64,000 bases of DNA from Bacillota bacterium (GTDB lineage: Bacteria > Bacillota > Sulfobacillia > JAJZYS01 > JAJZLH01): NCBI GenBank assembly GCA_021850485.1, contig JAJZLY010000025.1, positions 62,001 to 126,000 on the forward strand, given 5' to 3'. Every line of letters starts with the position of its first letter. Position 1 is the first letter of the stretch. Below are positions 52,489 to 60,738 of the stretch, piece after piece. The notes beneath the pieces were generated by a model. That model saw only the letters and a program-made list of their open reading frames with translations. It was not told the DNA's origin and ran no database searches. The position numbers and the translations under genes were made by a program.

Positions 52489-53384
52489 CCGTCCCCTGCC
52501 CCCTGTGGGTCCATCTGGGCTGACTGCGCCCTGGGCCAAAGTTGCACGCCGAGCACGGCCACCATGATCAAGACTGCCCCCAGCCAGCCGATGGGATTTA
52601 ACACACTGCCCTGGAGCAGGTAGGCGAAGAGCGCGGCAAAGGCCGGCTCAGCACTCATGATGATTGCGGCTCGCGACGCCGAGATCGAGCGCTGCACCCA
52701 GCCTTGAACCAAGCCGCCGATCACGCTGGCGAAAATCGCCGTGATGCCCAGGGCCACCCAGGTGGAAGCCAAATGGGGAACCACCAGTTGGCGCGCTGCA
52801 CCGGCCCAGACCAGACTGATCGCAGCCGTGGTGGCCACCTCCACCAGCACCAAACCGCCCACCGGCAACCGCCGCACGGCCGCCTCGGTGCCCAGGATCT
52901 GGACCGCAAAGGCCAGCGCCGAACCGACCACCAGCAGGTCCCCTCCGCTCCAGGAGGCACCGGCCCCGGTCAACAGCCACAGTCCGGCTGTGGAAAGAGC
53001 GACGCCCACCCAGACCACCCAGTGTGGACGATGCCGAAAGACGATCAGCGCCAGAATCGGCGTGAACACGACCACCAGACCGGTGATGAAGCCGACGGTC
53101 GGGACCGGGATCAGCGTCAACCCGTCGGTCTGCAACACATATCCTGCGGCCAGGAACACGCCGATCCAGGCCCCGGTGAGCACGCCGGACCAGCCCAGTT
53201 TGCCGAGGTCCCGCCAGGTAAAAGGGACGAGCAACAGGGCGGCTGCGGCAAAGCGCCAACCGAGAAAGGACATCACCGGAAAGCTTCGCACCGCCTCCTG
53301 AACGGTGACGAAGGTCAACCCCCACACTGCCGTGACGGCGAGCAGGGCCCCGACCAGCGCCAGGTACTGGGGGCGCGTCAGCAT
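52485..53384 (-). CDS. EamA/DMT-family transporter
   Basis: A 299-residue protein of ten hydrophobic helices in two EamA repeats (VTAVWGLTFVTVQEAVRSFP at the start, GLVQGWVQRSISASRAAIIMSAEPAFAALFAYLL late). These carriers export amino acids or other metabolites; no specific substrate is indicated. It overlaps the upstream glycosylase gene by 7 bp and ends the leftward run from the ABC transporter. Confidence 0.87.
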   Translation of the reverse strand: MLTRPQYLALVGALLAVTAVWGLTFVTVQEAVRSFPVMSFLGWRFAAAALLLVPFTWRDLGKLGWSGVLTGAWIGVFLAAGYVLQTDGLTLIPVPTVGFITGLVVVFTPILALIVFRHRPHWVVWVGVALSTAGLWLLTGAGASWSGGDLLVVGSALAFAVQILGTEAAVRRLPVGGLVLVEVATTAAISLVWAGAARQLVVPHLASTWVALGITAIFASVIGGLVQGWVQRSISASRAAIIMSAEPAFAALFAYLLQGSVLNPIGWLGAVLIMVAVLGVQLWPRAQSAQMDPQGAGDG

Positions 53385-53926
53385 CTGGACCGTGCCTCCG
53401 CGATCGGCCGCCAGCCCGTGGGCAAGCGCCCAGCGCGCAGCGCCAACACTGCCTCGCTGAGCTCCAGATAGGGCGCCAGGCGCCTGGCGCTGGACTGGGC
53501 GGCCAGCCCGCTGGGAGATGTCAGGACCAGGCCGTGCACGCCTGCCTCCACCTCCTCGTCAAGCCAGCCGTAGCCGCACGCTCTCCCGGTCACGGCGGCG
53601 GCAACTCCCTTGCCGGTGAAGGCGGCGATCGCCGGGCGAAAGGTGCGCAGGTGCTTCCTCACCTCTCTGGCACCGTCTGTGAGCTCACTGCCCTTGAGTT
53701 CCTGGCTGGTTCGACTCATCCGCCGCACCAGGTCGGTGAAGCCATAACCCAACTGTGGCAGCAGGTAGTCCTCCTCGGGACCATAGCGGCGCGCCGTCAG
53801 GCCGGCGGCGGCCAGCAGGTGCCAAAACCGGTTTGATGGGTGCGCATAGTAGTGGCCGGTGCGCCCGGAGGTAAGTCCCGGGTTGAAGCCAACAAACACC
53901 ACCAGCAGACCAGGTCTCAGGTACAA
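53378..53926 (-). CDS. mug: Mug-type G:T/U mismatch-specific DNA glycosylase
   Basis: A 182-residue uracil-DNA-glycosylase superfamily protein. VGFNPGLTSGRTGHYYAHPSNRFW holds the catalytic-site Asn of the Mug/TDG group, and LTSPSGLAAQ is the second motif (usually NPSGLN). It should excise U or T opposite G after deamination. TTG 53926 is used as start; the ribosome-binding site is weak. It is coupled to EamA and 26 bp downstream of miaB. Confidence 0.87.
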   Translation of the reverse strand: MYLRPGLLVVFVGFNPGLTSGRTGHYYAHPSNRFWHLLAAAGLTARRYGPEEDYLLPQLGYGFTDLVRRMSRTSQELKGSELTDGAREVRKHLRTFRPAIAAFTGKGVAAAVTGRACGYGWLDEEVEAGVHGLVLTSPSGLAAQSSARRLAPYLELSEAVLALRAGRLPTGWRPIAEARSRC

Positions 53927-53952
53927 CGGCAGTTCGCCGGCTGCCAGCCGGC

Positions 53953-55287
53953 TCAGCTGGCTTGTTCCCCCAGCATGGTCCAGGTGTGGGCGGTGAGCAG
54001 GCGTACGGGCACCAGGGTGCCGGTCAGCGCCACGTCTCCGGGGAATAGGACAGTGCGGTTGTCAAACGCCCGGCCGGTCAACACCTCTGGCCGCTTGGGC
54101 GACGGCCCTTCCACCAGCACCTGCACCGTACGGCCGACCAAACGCTGATTTTTTTCCAAGGAAATCCGGTCTTGCACCTCCATCAAACGGGCCAGTCGCT
54201 GTTGCTTCACAGCCAACGGCACCTGATCCAAAAAATCCGCCGCCGGCGTGCCGCGGCGCGGCGAGTACATGAACATGTACGAGCGGTCGAAGCGGACCTC
54301 TTCGACCAGCTGCACCGTCTGCTCAAAGTCGGCCTCGCTCTCACCCGGGAAGCCGACGATCAGGTCGGTGGTTAAGGTAGCCTCTGGAATGGCGGCGCGC
54401 ACCCGGTGGATCAGGTCCAGATAGCGGTCGATCAGGTAGCCGCGGGCCATCCGCTTGAGCATGGCGTTGGCACCGGACTGGGCGGGCAGATGGAAGTGAT
54501 CGGAGACCTTCTTGGAGGCGGCAATGGTGTCGATCATGTCCTGAGTGAAGTCGCGCGGGTGCGACGTGGTGTAGCGAATGCGCCACAGGCCATCGACCTC
54601 CTCCAACCGCCGTAGCAGCCCGCCAAAGGTGACGCCGTCTTGCGGTCGGTCCTTGCCATAGGCATTGACGTTTTGGCCGAGCAGGCTGACCTCGCGCACG
54701 CCCTGTCCGACCAGGGTCTGCACCTCGCTGACGATTTCGCCAAGCGGCCGGCTCATCTCCCGGCCCCGCACATAGGGCACGATGCAATAGGTGCAACGTT
54801 TGTCACAGCCACGCAAAATGGTGACCCAGGCACTGACGCGAGCGCCTGGCACTTGGCCGCGGGGGAATGCCGGCAGCTGATCGGGTTCAGGTGCGATCTC
54901 CACCACCGTGGCGGCGCTGTTGGCGGCCTGAAGGGCCAGCTCCGGAAAGCGAGCGAGATTGTGGGTGCCCATGACCAGGTTCAGGTGCGGCGCCCGGCGG
55001 GCGATCTCTTCGGCCCGCCCCGGTTGCTGCGGCATGCATCCGGTCAGACCGATGAACATGCTCGGCCGCTGGTCTTTGACCCGCTTCAGCTCACCGACCC
55101 GGCCCAGCGCCCGGTCTTCGGCGGACTTGCGCACGCAGCAGCTGTTCACCATCACCAAATCGGCATCTTCAGCCACCGGGCACCACTCGTAGCCCATCTC
55201 TTCGAGATAGGCCAGCATCACCTCGGAGTCGTTCTCGTTCATCTGGCAGCCGTAGGTAACGATGTGGGCAGTCGGCCTCAGCGACAC
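53953..55287 (-). CDS. miaB: tRNA-2-methylthio-N6-dimethylallyladenosine synthase
   Basis: A radical-SAM enzyme that adds the methylthio group to i6A37 in tRNA. N-terminal cluster cysteines lie in TYGCQMN, NSCCVRK and GLTGCMPQ. The radical-SAM triad is in RGCDKRCTYCIVPYVRG. A C-terminal TRAM domain runs from about residue 380. About 444 residues. GTG 55287 is chosen for its 9-bp spacing from GGGAGG; GTG 55293 is possible. It works with MiaA encoded at 42906. Confidence 0.94.
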   Translation of the reverse strand: MSLRPTAHIVTYGCQMNENDSEVMLAYLEEMGYEWCPVAEDADLVMVNSCCVRKSAEDRALGRVGELKRVKDQRPSMFIGLTGCMPQQPGRAEEIARRAPHLNLVMGTHNLARFPELALQAANSAATVVEIAPEPDQLPAFPRGQVPGARVSAWVTILRGCDKRCTYCIVPYVRGREMSRPLGEIVSEVQTLVGQGVREVSLLGQNVNAYGKDRPQDGVTFGGLLRRLEEVDGLWRIRYTTSHPRDFTQDMIDTIAASKKVSDHFHLPAQSGANAMLKRMARGYLIDRYLDLIHRVRAAIPEATLTTDLIVGFPGESEADFEQTVQLVEEVRFDRSYMFMYSPRRGTPAADFLDQVPLAVKQQRLARLMEVQDRISLEKNQRLVGRTVQVLVEGPSPKRPEVLTGRAFDNRTVLFPGDVALTGTLVPVRLLTAHTWTMLGEQAS

Positions 55288-55313
55288 GGTCACACACCTC
55301 CCATCTGCGCCGC

Positions 55314-56132
55314 TCAGTGGCCAGAGCCGCAAAGGCGCAGCATCACGTCCGCCCGACGCCAGGCTTCCACCACGTTGGCACCAGCCACCTCCAGGGTGCG
55401 GTCGTCGATCCGTTTGGCCTCCGGTAATAACCCGGCCAGGTCGGCGAGACCAGCCCGGCTGAATTCCACCCGGATGGTGGCGACACCCGGGGCACGCAGC
55501 GGTGTCACCTTTGCGCAGTCGCGCACGGCTGCCGCCACCTCTGTGGCGATCATCTCCAGCACCTGGCCTCGGGGCAGATTGCGGGCTGCCTCGCGGTCAA
55601 GGGACTCCTTGACCACAATGCTGCGCGCCCCGGGCAACGTGGCCTGGACCTGCACCGCCAGCTTGTCATCGCCGCTGACCGCCACCACGGGAACGTCGAA
55701 GTGGCCGCACAGCGCGGCATTCAGCTGGGCCTCGCCAACCCGGACACCGTTCAGGTACCAGTTGTGCGTCTGGGCGCCTGAGATGGTGTGGTCCAGCACG
55801 GCCCGGGCCGTCCCGGCCATGGCGTGATAACCGATGAATACCGCCGCCTGGGCGCCGGCGGCACCTTGCACCATGCACAGCGGCTTGTTGTATCCAGAGA
55901 TCAGTTCGGCCCGGGCGTCCAGTTCTTCGTACAAGATGTTGCGCATGCCGTCGTGCGAGTCGTTGACCACCACCGACTTGGCACCGGCTGCAAAGGCGCC
56001 TGAGACCGCGGCGTTCGCCTCAGCCGTCATCAGCCGGCGAAACCTTTCGTACTGGGCAGTGCCCGGAGCTACATCGTCATGGCCGGTCACGCCGGCAATG
56101 CCCTCCATGTCGACCGAGATCAGCACGCGCAT
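55314..56132 (-). CDS. dppA: D-aminopeptidase, M55 (DppA) family
   Basis: A 272-residue zinc peptidase; Bacillus DppA removes D-Ala from short peptides. The SxDxEG signature is in ISVDMEGIAGV, and NDSHDGMRN, FIGYHAMAG and LDHTISG add metal and catalytic residues. ATG 56132 follows GGAGATGG by 4-8 bp. It is 12 bp after an M20 dipeptidase, suggesting a peptide-scavenging pair. Confidence 0.91.
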   Translation of the reverse strand: MRVLISVDMEGIAGVTGHDDVAPGTAQYERFRRLMTAEANAAVSGAFAAGAKSVVVNDSHDGMRNILYEELDARAELISGYNKPLCMVQGAAGAQAAVFIGYHAMAGTARAVLDHTISGAQTHNWYLNGVRVGEAQLNAALCGHFDVPVVAVSGDDKLAVQVQATLPGARSIVVKESLDREAARNLPRGQVLEMIATEVAAAVRDCAKVTPLRAPGVATIRVEFSRAGLADLAGLLPEAKRIDDRTLEVAGANVVEAWRRADVMLRLCGSGH

Positions 56133-56144
56133 CACACCATCTCC

Positions 56145-57551
56145 TCAGTTTGCACTCTGGGCTCCCTCGGTACGCTTCGCCCCGACTTCGGCCAGCAGCA
56201 TGGCGACAGCCATTCTGCCCCGCTCCAGATCGGACAGGCGGAAGAATTCATCGGCGGCGTGGATCCGCTCGTCTGGCTGGGCAAAGCCGAAGGCAATCGA
56301 GTCGATGCCCAGCTCGGCTTGTAAGATCGCCGTGGCCGGAACCGATCCGCCACCGCCAACCAGGATCGGCGGCCGGCCGTACAGGCGCTCCAGCACCCGC
56401 CCTGCCGCTTCGGCCACTGGGTGGCCATCGGGCAGGCGATAAGGAGTCGCCTGGCCAGAGGTCTCGGAAAACGACACCTGGACATGCGCCGGAGCGCTGC
56501 GTTCAATGTGCCTTTTGACTAGATCCAGCACCGCCTCGGGGTCTTGGTCGGCCACCAGCCGGCAGGTGATCTTGGCAAAGGCCGTGGCCGGGATCACCGT
56601 CTTGCTGCCCGCCCCCTGGAAGCCGCCGCCCACTCCGTTCACTTCCAAGGTTGGTCGCAGCCAGTTGCGGGCGATTGGGCTGAACTCGGGATCCCCCCAA
56701 AGGCCCTTGGCGCCGACGCCGTCAGCCAGCCGCTTGGCCAGTGGTGTCATCGCCTCGAGCTGCGCTGCCTGAGCCTTAGTCAGCGGCCGCACCTGGTCGT
56801 AAAAGCCCTCGACCAGCACCCGGCCGCTCGGGTCTTGCAGCCCGGCCAGAATGTGCGCCAAGGCCATCGCTGGATTGGCGATCAGCCCGCCGAGTCCACC
56901 GGAGTGGGCATCCACGGCAGCGGTCCGCACCTCTAGATGAAAGCCGATCAACCCTCGGTAGGAGGTGGTCAGGCTGGGCTGATCGTCAGCTTGTTGGCCA
57001 GCGTCCAAGTTGACCACGGCATCAGCCGCCAGCCGAGATCTGTGATCTCGGACAAAGGCGGCCAAAGATGGGCTGCCCACCTCTTCTTCACACTCCAGCA
57101 AAATGCGCACGTTCACCGGAAGGCGGCCCGAGGTCTGCAGGTATGCCTCACAGGCCCAGATCCCGGACAGCACGTTGGCCTTGGTGTCAGCCGTGCCGCG
57201 CCCGTACAGGCGGCCGTCGCGCTGTTCAGGTGCGAAGGGGGCTGAGGTCCATTCTGATTCGGGGTCTGCCGGTTGCACGTCCAGGTGTCCATAGAGCAGC
57301 AAGGTCGGCGCACCCGCCGCATGCAGCCAGTCCGCCACCACCACCGGGTGACCGCTGGTGGCAATCACCTGCACGTGCTCCAAGCCAGCTTGCTCCATGT
57401 AGGCTTTTGCCATCTCCGCCGCCCGCCGTACATCCGCCGCCCGCGCCGGTACGGTGGAGACGCTGGGAATGCGCACCAGCGCCAGAAGGTCTTGCAAAAA
57501 CCGCGCCCGGTTAGCCTCCAGGTAGCTCAGCTCCTGCGACACAGGCATCAT
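56145..57551 (-). CDS. M20-family dipeptidase
   Basis: A 468-residue zinc dipeptidase. LLYGHLDVQPAD supplies the first metal His/Asp, GRLYGRGTADTKAN the bridging Asp, and LLECEEEVGSPSL the catalytic Glu. An inserted lid domain follows. VGGGGSVPATAIL is near the end, and its DERIHAADEF carries the last metal His. Two ATGs (57551, 57548) follow GAGAGG. It lies between an ABC transporter and dppA, fitting peptide uptake and breakdown. Confidence 0.9.
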   Translation of the reverse strand: MMPVSQELSYLEANRARFLQDLLALVRIPSVSTVPARAADVRRAAEMAKAYMEQAGLEHVQVIATSGHPVVVADWLHAAGAPTLLLYGHLDVQPADPESEWTSAPFAPEQRDGRLYGRGTADTKANVLSGIWACEAYLQTSGRLPVNVRILLECEEEVGSPSLAAFVRDHRSRLAADAVVNLDAGQQADDQPSLTTSYRGLIGFHLEVRTAAVDAHSGGLGGLIANPAMALAHILAGLQDPSGRVLVEGFYDQVRPLTKAQAAQLEAMTPLAKRLADGVGAKGLWGDPEFSPIARNWLRPTLEVNGVGGGFQGAGSKTVIPATAFAKITCRLVADQDPEAVLDLVKRHIERSAPAHVQVSFSETSGQATPYRLPDGHPVAEAAGRVLERLYGRPPILVGGGGSVPATAILQAELGIDSIAFGFAQPDERIHAADEFFRLSDLERGRMAVAMLLAEVGAKRTEGAQSAN

Positions 57552-57583
57552 CCTCTCTTCGTTGGGCGGGCGGCAGCTCAGGG

Positions 57584-58897
57584 TCAAGACGGCGGCAGCG
57601 GGCTTTGTAATTCCTGGTTCTCCGCCTCCAGGTACACCTGATCCGTCTCCTGATCATAGGCCAACAGCTCGGCGTAGCGGCCCCAGTCGATCAGAGTCTC
57701 CATCTGGCGGCGGGAATCCTCCGGGCTGTAGTAGCGCTCAAACAGTCCCAAGAAGGTCTCTGCCCCCACCCGCTGCTGCGGGTGGCGCTCCAGTTCGTGC
57801 CGGATGTGGGCCAGCGCTGGCACGTTGGCGAGGGCGGTGTCACGAAACAGTTCTTTGCGGGCCAGCACCGTGGCCTGAGCAAAGGCCCGGCCGGGCTCGG
57901 TCAGCGCCACATCGCCTTCGCGCACCCGGCCCAGGCCCAGCATCTCGACTGCTTCCACGATCGGCAGCAGATCCTCCAAGTCCATATTCAGTTCGTCGCC
58001 CAGACGATAGAGGTCCGTGCTCCCGCCCAGGTCGTCCAACAGTTCGATCATGCCGGTCAAAGATCCCGCCCGCACCGCCGGCACCGGCGTCGGCCGCCGT
58101 CTGGTGAACACAGAGTCGGTGGCCGCCGGCCGAGCCGTCAGGGTCTGATAGATCTGGTCGACCAGGCGGACGAAGCGGACGTCTTCGCGCTCTCGCCAAT
58201 GCGGCAGCAAGATCGGCACCTGGGCGATCACCCGGGCCGGCTCTCGCGACAAGATCACGGCCCGATCGCCCATGTACACCGCCTCCTCGATGGAGTGGGT
58301 GACAATCAAGATGGCCTTGGTCGGGATCCGCTTTTCCAACCACAACTCCAGCAGGTCTCGGCGCAGGTTCTCGGCGGTCAGGACGTCCAGCGCTGAAAAC
58401 GGCTCGTCCATCAAGAGCACGTCCGGCTCCACCACCAGGGCGCGGGCGAACCCGACCCGCTGACGCATGCCGCCGGAGAGCTCCTTTGGGTAAGCCCCTT
58501 CGAAGCCGTCTAAGCCGATCATGTCGATCACCTTCAGCGCCCGCTCCTGGCGCTCTCTGGCACCCAGTCCCTGCGACTTGAGGCCGAGCTCCACATTCTC
58601 CTGGACGGTCAGCCAGGGAAACAGGGCAAAGGACTGAAAGACCATCGCCACATGCGGGTTGACCCCGGTCAGCGGCTTATCCAGGTAGCAGACCTGTCCA
58701 GACGACGGCTCCACCAACCCGGCAATGATCCGCAGCAGCGTCGACTTGCCAGATCCAGACGGACCGAGGATGGTCAAGAACTCTCCCTCTTGCACGCCGA
58801 AGCTGACCTCATCGAGAACCCGCACCGGGTTGCCGCTGGGCATCGAGTAGTCCTTGACGATCGCCTCTACCGAAAGCAGGGTCTGAGCACTGGCCAT
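57584..58897 (-). CDS. ABC transporter ATPase of nitrate/sulfonate type with C-terminal AAA-associated domain
   Basis: A 437-residue protein. Residues 1-250 are a NrtD/SsuB-type ATPase: LGPSGSGKSTLL, FALFPWLTVQENVE, LSGGMRQRVGFARAL, VLLMDEPFSALD, VTHSIEEAV. Residues about 285-430 form the 'AAA-associated' winged-helix-like domain found on some such ATPases (LLDDLGGSTDLYRLGDELNMDLEDLLPI). This domain may be regulatory. It is 17 bp downstream of the permease gene. No substrate-binding protein gene is nearby. Confidence 0.9.
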   Translation of the reverse strand: MASAQTLLSVEAIVKDYSMPSGNPVRVLDEVSFGVQEGEFLTILGPSGSGKSTLLRIIAGLVEPSSGQVCYLDKPLTGVNPHVAMVFQSFALFPWLTVQENVELGLKSQGLGARERQERALKVIDMIGLDGFEGAYPKELSGGMRQRVGFARALVVEPDVLLMDEPFSALDVLTAENLRRDLLELWLEKRIPTKAILIVTHSIEEAVYMGDRAVILSREPARVIAQVPILLPHWREREDVRFVRLVDQIYQTLTARPAATDSVFTRRRPTPVPAVRAGSLTGMIELLDDLGGSTDLYRLGDELNMDLEDLLPIVEAVEMLGLGRVREGDVALTEPGRAFAQATVLARKELFRDTALANVPALAHIRHELERHPQQRVGAETFLGLFERYYSPEDSRRQMETLIDWGRYAELLAYDQETDQVYLEAENQELQSPLPPS

Positions 58898-58914
58898 GAG
58901 CGAAGCCTCCTCTC

Positions 58915-60633
58915 CTACTCCTCGACGTGGAACCGGGTCTCAGCCAATCGGTAGAGCGGTCTCCACAGCAGCCGGTTGGTGGCCACCACGAATCCAGACA
59001 TCACCACGATGGCCACCAGCAGCGCCACCGTGTTGCCACTGGCGGTAGACTCGGTCACCAAGGCGCCCAGGCCCGAGGCGGCCAGCGTCTTGCCGTGCCA
59101 GACCACCACTTCCGCCACGATACTGGCGTTCCAGGCGCCACCGGCGGCAGTGATACCGCCCGTGATCAATGATGGGAAGATCGCCGGCAAAATGAGCTCT
59201 CGCCAGACTCGGGCCCCTCTCAGCCCGAACACCTTGCCGGCCTCCTTGAGGTCAGCCGGAATGGCCATGGCGCCGGCCATCACATTGAATAAAATGTACC
59301 ACTGGGTGCCCAGCATCATCAGCGGGATGGCACCCCAGTTCAGGTTGAGCCCAACCCGGATGAACAGCACCACGATCAGCGGAAAGAGCACATTGGCCGG
59401 GAAGCTGGCCGCCATCTGGGCCAGCGGCTGAGCCCACTTCAGGGCCCGGGCATTCATCCCCACCCACACCCCCACCGGCACGGTCCACAGTGCGCCCAAG
59501 CCCACCGCCGCCAGCACCCGGCCCAGGGTGTAAAACCCGAGCACGATGGCCTTGGGTACCAGTCCGAGATCGCTTCCCACCACATGCGCTGCGCCCAAGA
59601 CAGCGAACACGATGGTGCCGCCGATCAGCACAAAACTGAGCACGGTACTGACCAGCCGCCACTCGCGGCGGGCCGGCGGGCGGGTGGTGGCACGCCGGAT
59701 CATGTGCACCTCCAGGCTCTCCACAACGGGCATCAATAGCCGCTCACGCAGGGATTGGACCAAGCTGGAGCGGCGCAAGGTGGTGAGGATGAACGAGCTC
59801 GGCGCCTCCTCCTGGGATTCCACCTGCCCCATCTTGAACTTGGTGCTCCAGGCCACCAGCGGCCGCCAGAACAACTGATCCACGGCGACGATCATCAGCA
59901 ATAGCGCGGCCATGGCGGCTAGCAGGGCAGCCGTGTTGCCGCGCTGCTGGGCGACAGCGATGTACGACCCGATCCCCGGCAGATGGATGGTGCGGTGCTG
60001 ATAGAGAAACGATTCCGACGCCGCCAGGAAAAACCAGCTGCCGCCGAAACTCATCATCGAATTCAGCACCAAAGGAATGATGGCGGCTGGCAACTCGAAG
60101 TGAATCAGCCGCTGCCAGCGGCTGAGCCGCATCACGCTGGTCACCTCTTGCAGGTCCTTGGGCAACGTGCGCAGCGTGTGGTAGAAGGCAAAGGTCATGT
60201 TCCAGGCCTGGGCCGTGAAGATGGCAAAGATAGCTGCCGCCTCGAAGCCCCAAAACGGGCCGAACAGCAACACAAAGCCGCCCACTGATGCCGCCAAAAA
60301 CCCCAGCACGGGCACTGACTGCAAGATGTCGAGCAAAGGCACCAAGATCCGATCGCCGACCCTGGTATAGGCAGCGGCATAACCATATCCGATGGTGAAC
60401 AACAACGACGCCAAAAAGGCGATGAAGATGCGGCTAAGCGACCTCAGGGCGTCGACCGGCAGGGACCAGCCGGTCAGATTGAAGGGTCCGCTCTGGGCCA
60501 ACACGTCTTCCGGCGCCACCCGCCCGGCCAACAGGAGGGCGACGATCAGGGAGATCACGAATAGCATGATGCCGAGATCGGCTAGATTGAGGCGCCTCAG
60601 TCGGAGGTTCTCGGTCTTCGGTAGCCACGCCAT
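58915..60633 (-). CDS. Fused double ABC permease
   Basis: A 572-residue protein made of two BPD-type permease domains in tandem, about residues 75-260 and 360-560. Each has a cytosolic EAA-like loop (LPKDLQEVTSVMRLSRWQRLIHFELP; IPADLKEAGKVFGLRGARVWRELILP by position). One polypeptide therefore supplies both halves of the channel. ATG 60633 follows AAAGGGGGCTGACG. Together with the ATPase it resembles nitrate/sulfonate/taurine importers, but the solute is unknown. Confidence 0.9.
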   Translation of the reverse strand: MAWLPKTENLRLRRLNLADLGIMLFVISLIVALLLAGRVAPEDVLAQSGPFNLTGWSLPVDALRSLSRIFIAFLASLLFTIGYGYAAAYTRVGDRILVPLLDILQSVPVLGFLAASVGGFVLLFGPFWGFEAAAIFAIFTAQAWNMTFAFYHTLRTLPKDLQEVTSVMRLSRWQRLIHFELPAAIIPLVLNSMMSFGGSWFFLAASESFLYQHRTIHLPGIGSYIAVAQQRGNTAALLAAMAALLLMIVAVDQLFWRPLVAWSTKFKMGQVESQEEAPSSFILTTLRRSSLVQSLRERLLMPVVESLEVHMIRRATTRPPARREWRLVSTVLSFVLIGGTIVFAVLGAAHVVGSDLGLVPKAIVLGFYTLGRVLAAVGLGALWTVPVGVWVGMNARALKWAQPLAQMAASFPANVLFPLIVVLFIRVGLNLNWGAIPLMMLGTQWYILFNVMAGAMAIPADLKEAGKVFGLRGARVWRELILPAIFPSLITGGITAAGGAWNASIVAEVVVWHGKTLAASGLGALVTESTASGNTVALLVAIVVMSGFVVATNRLLWRPLYRLAETRFHVEE

Positions 60634-60657
60634 CGTCAGCCCCCTTTCCGCCCAGGT

Positions 60658-60672
60658 GGGAGAATCTCTCCC
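60658..60672. promoter_or_regulatory. Inverted repeat in the divergent permease/Rqc2 intergenic region
   Basis: GGGAGA-ATC-TCTCCC is a perfect 6-bp inverted repeat 25 bp upstream of the permease start, followed by CATTATAG. It could be an operator for either gene. No regulator is known. Confidence 0.35.
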
Positions 60673-60738
60673 ATTATAGCGGCGCCTTGGCCAGCGCCAA
60701 CCCATCAGAAAGGAAGTGGCGCCATCTCGCTGGACGGA

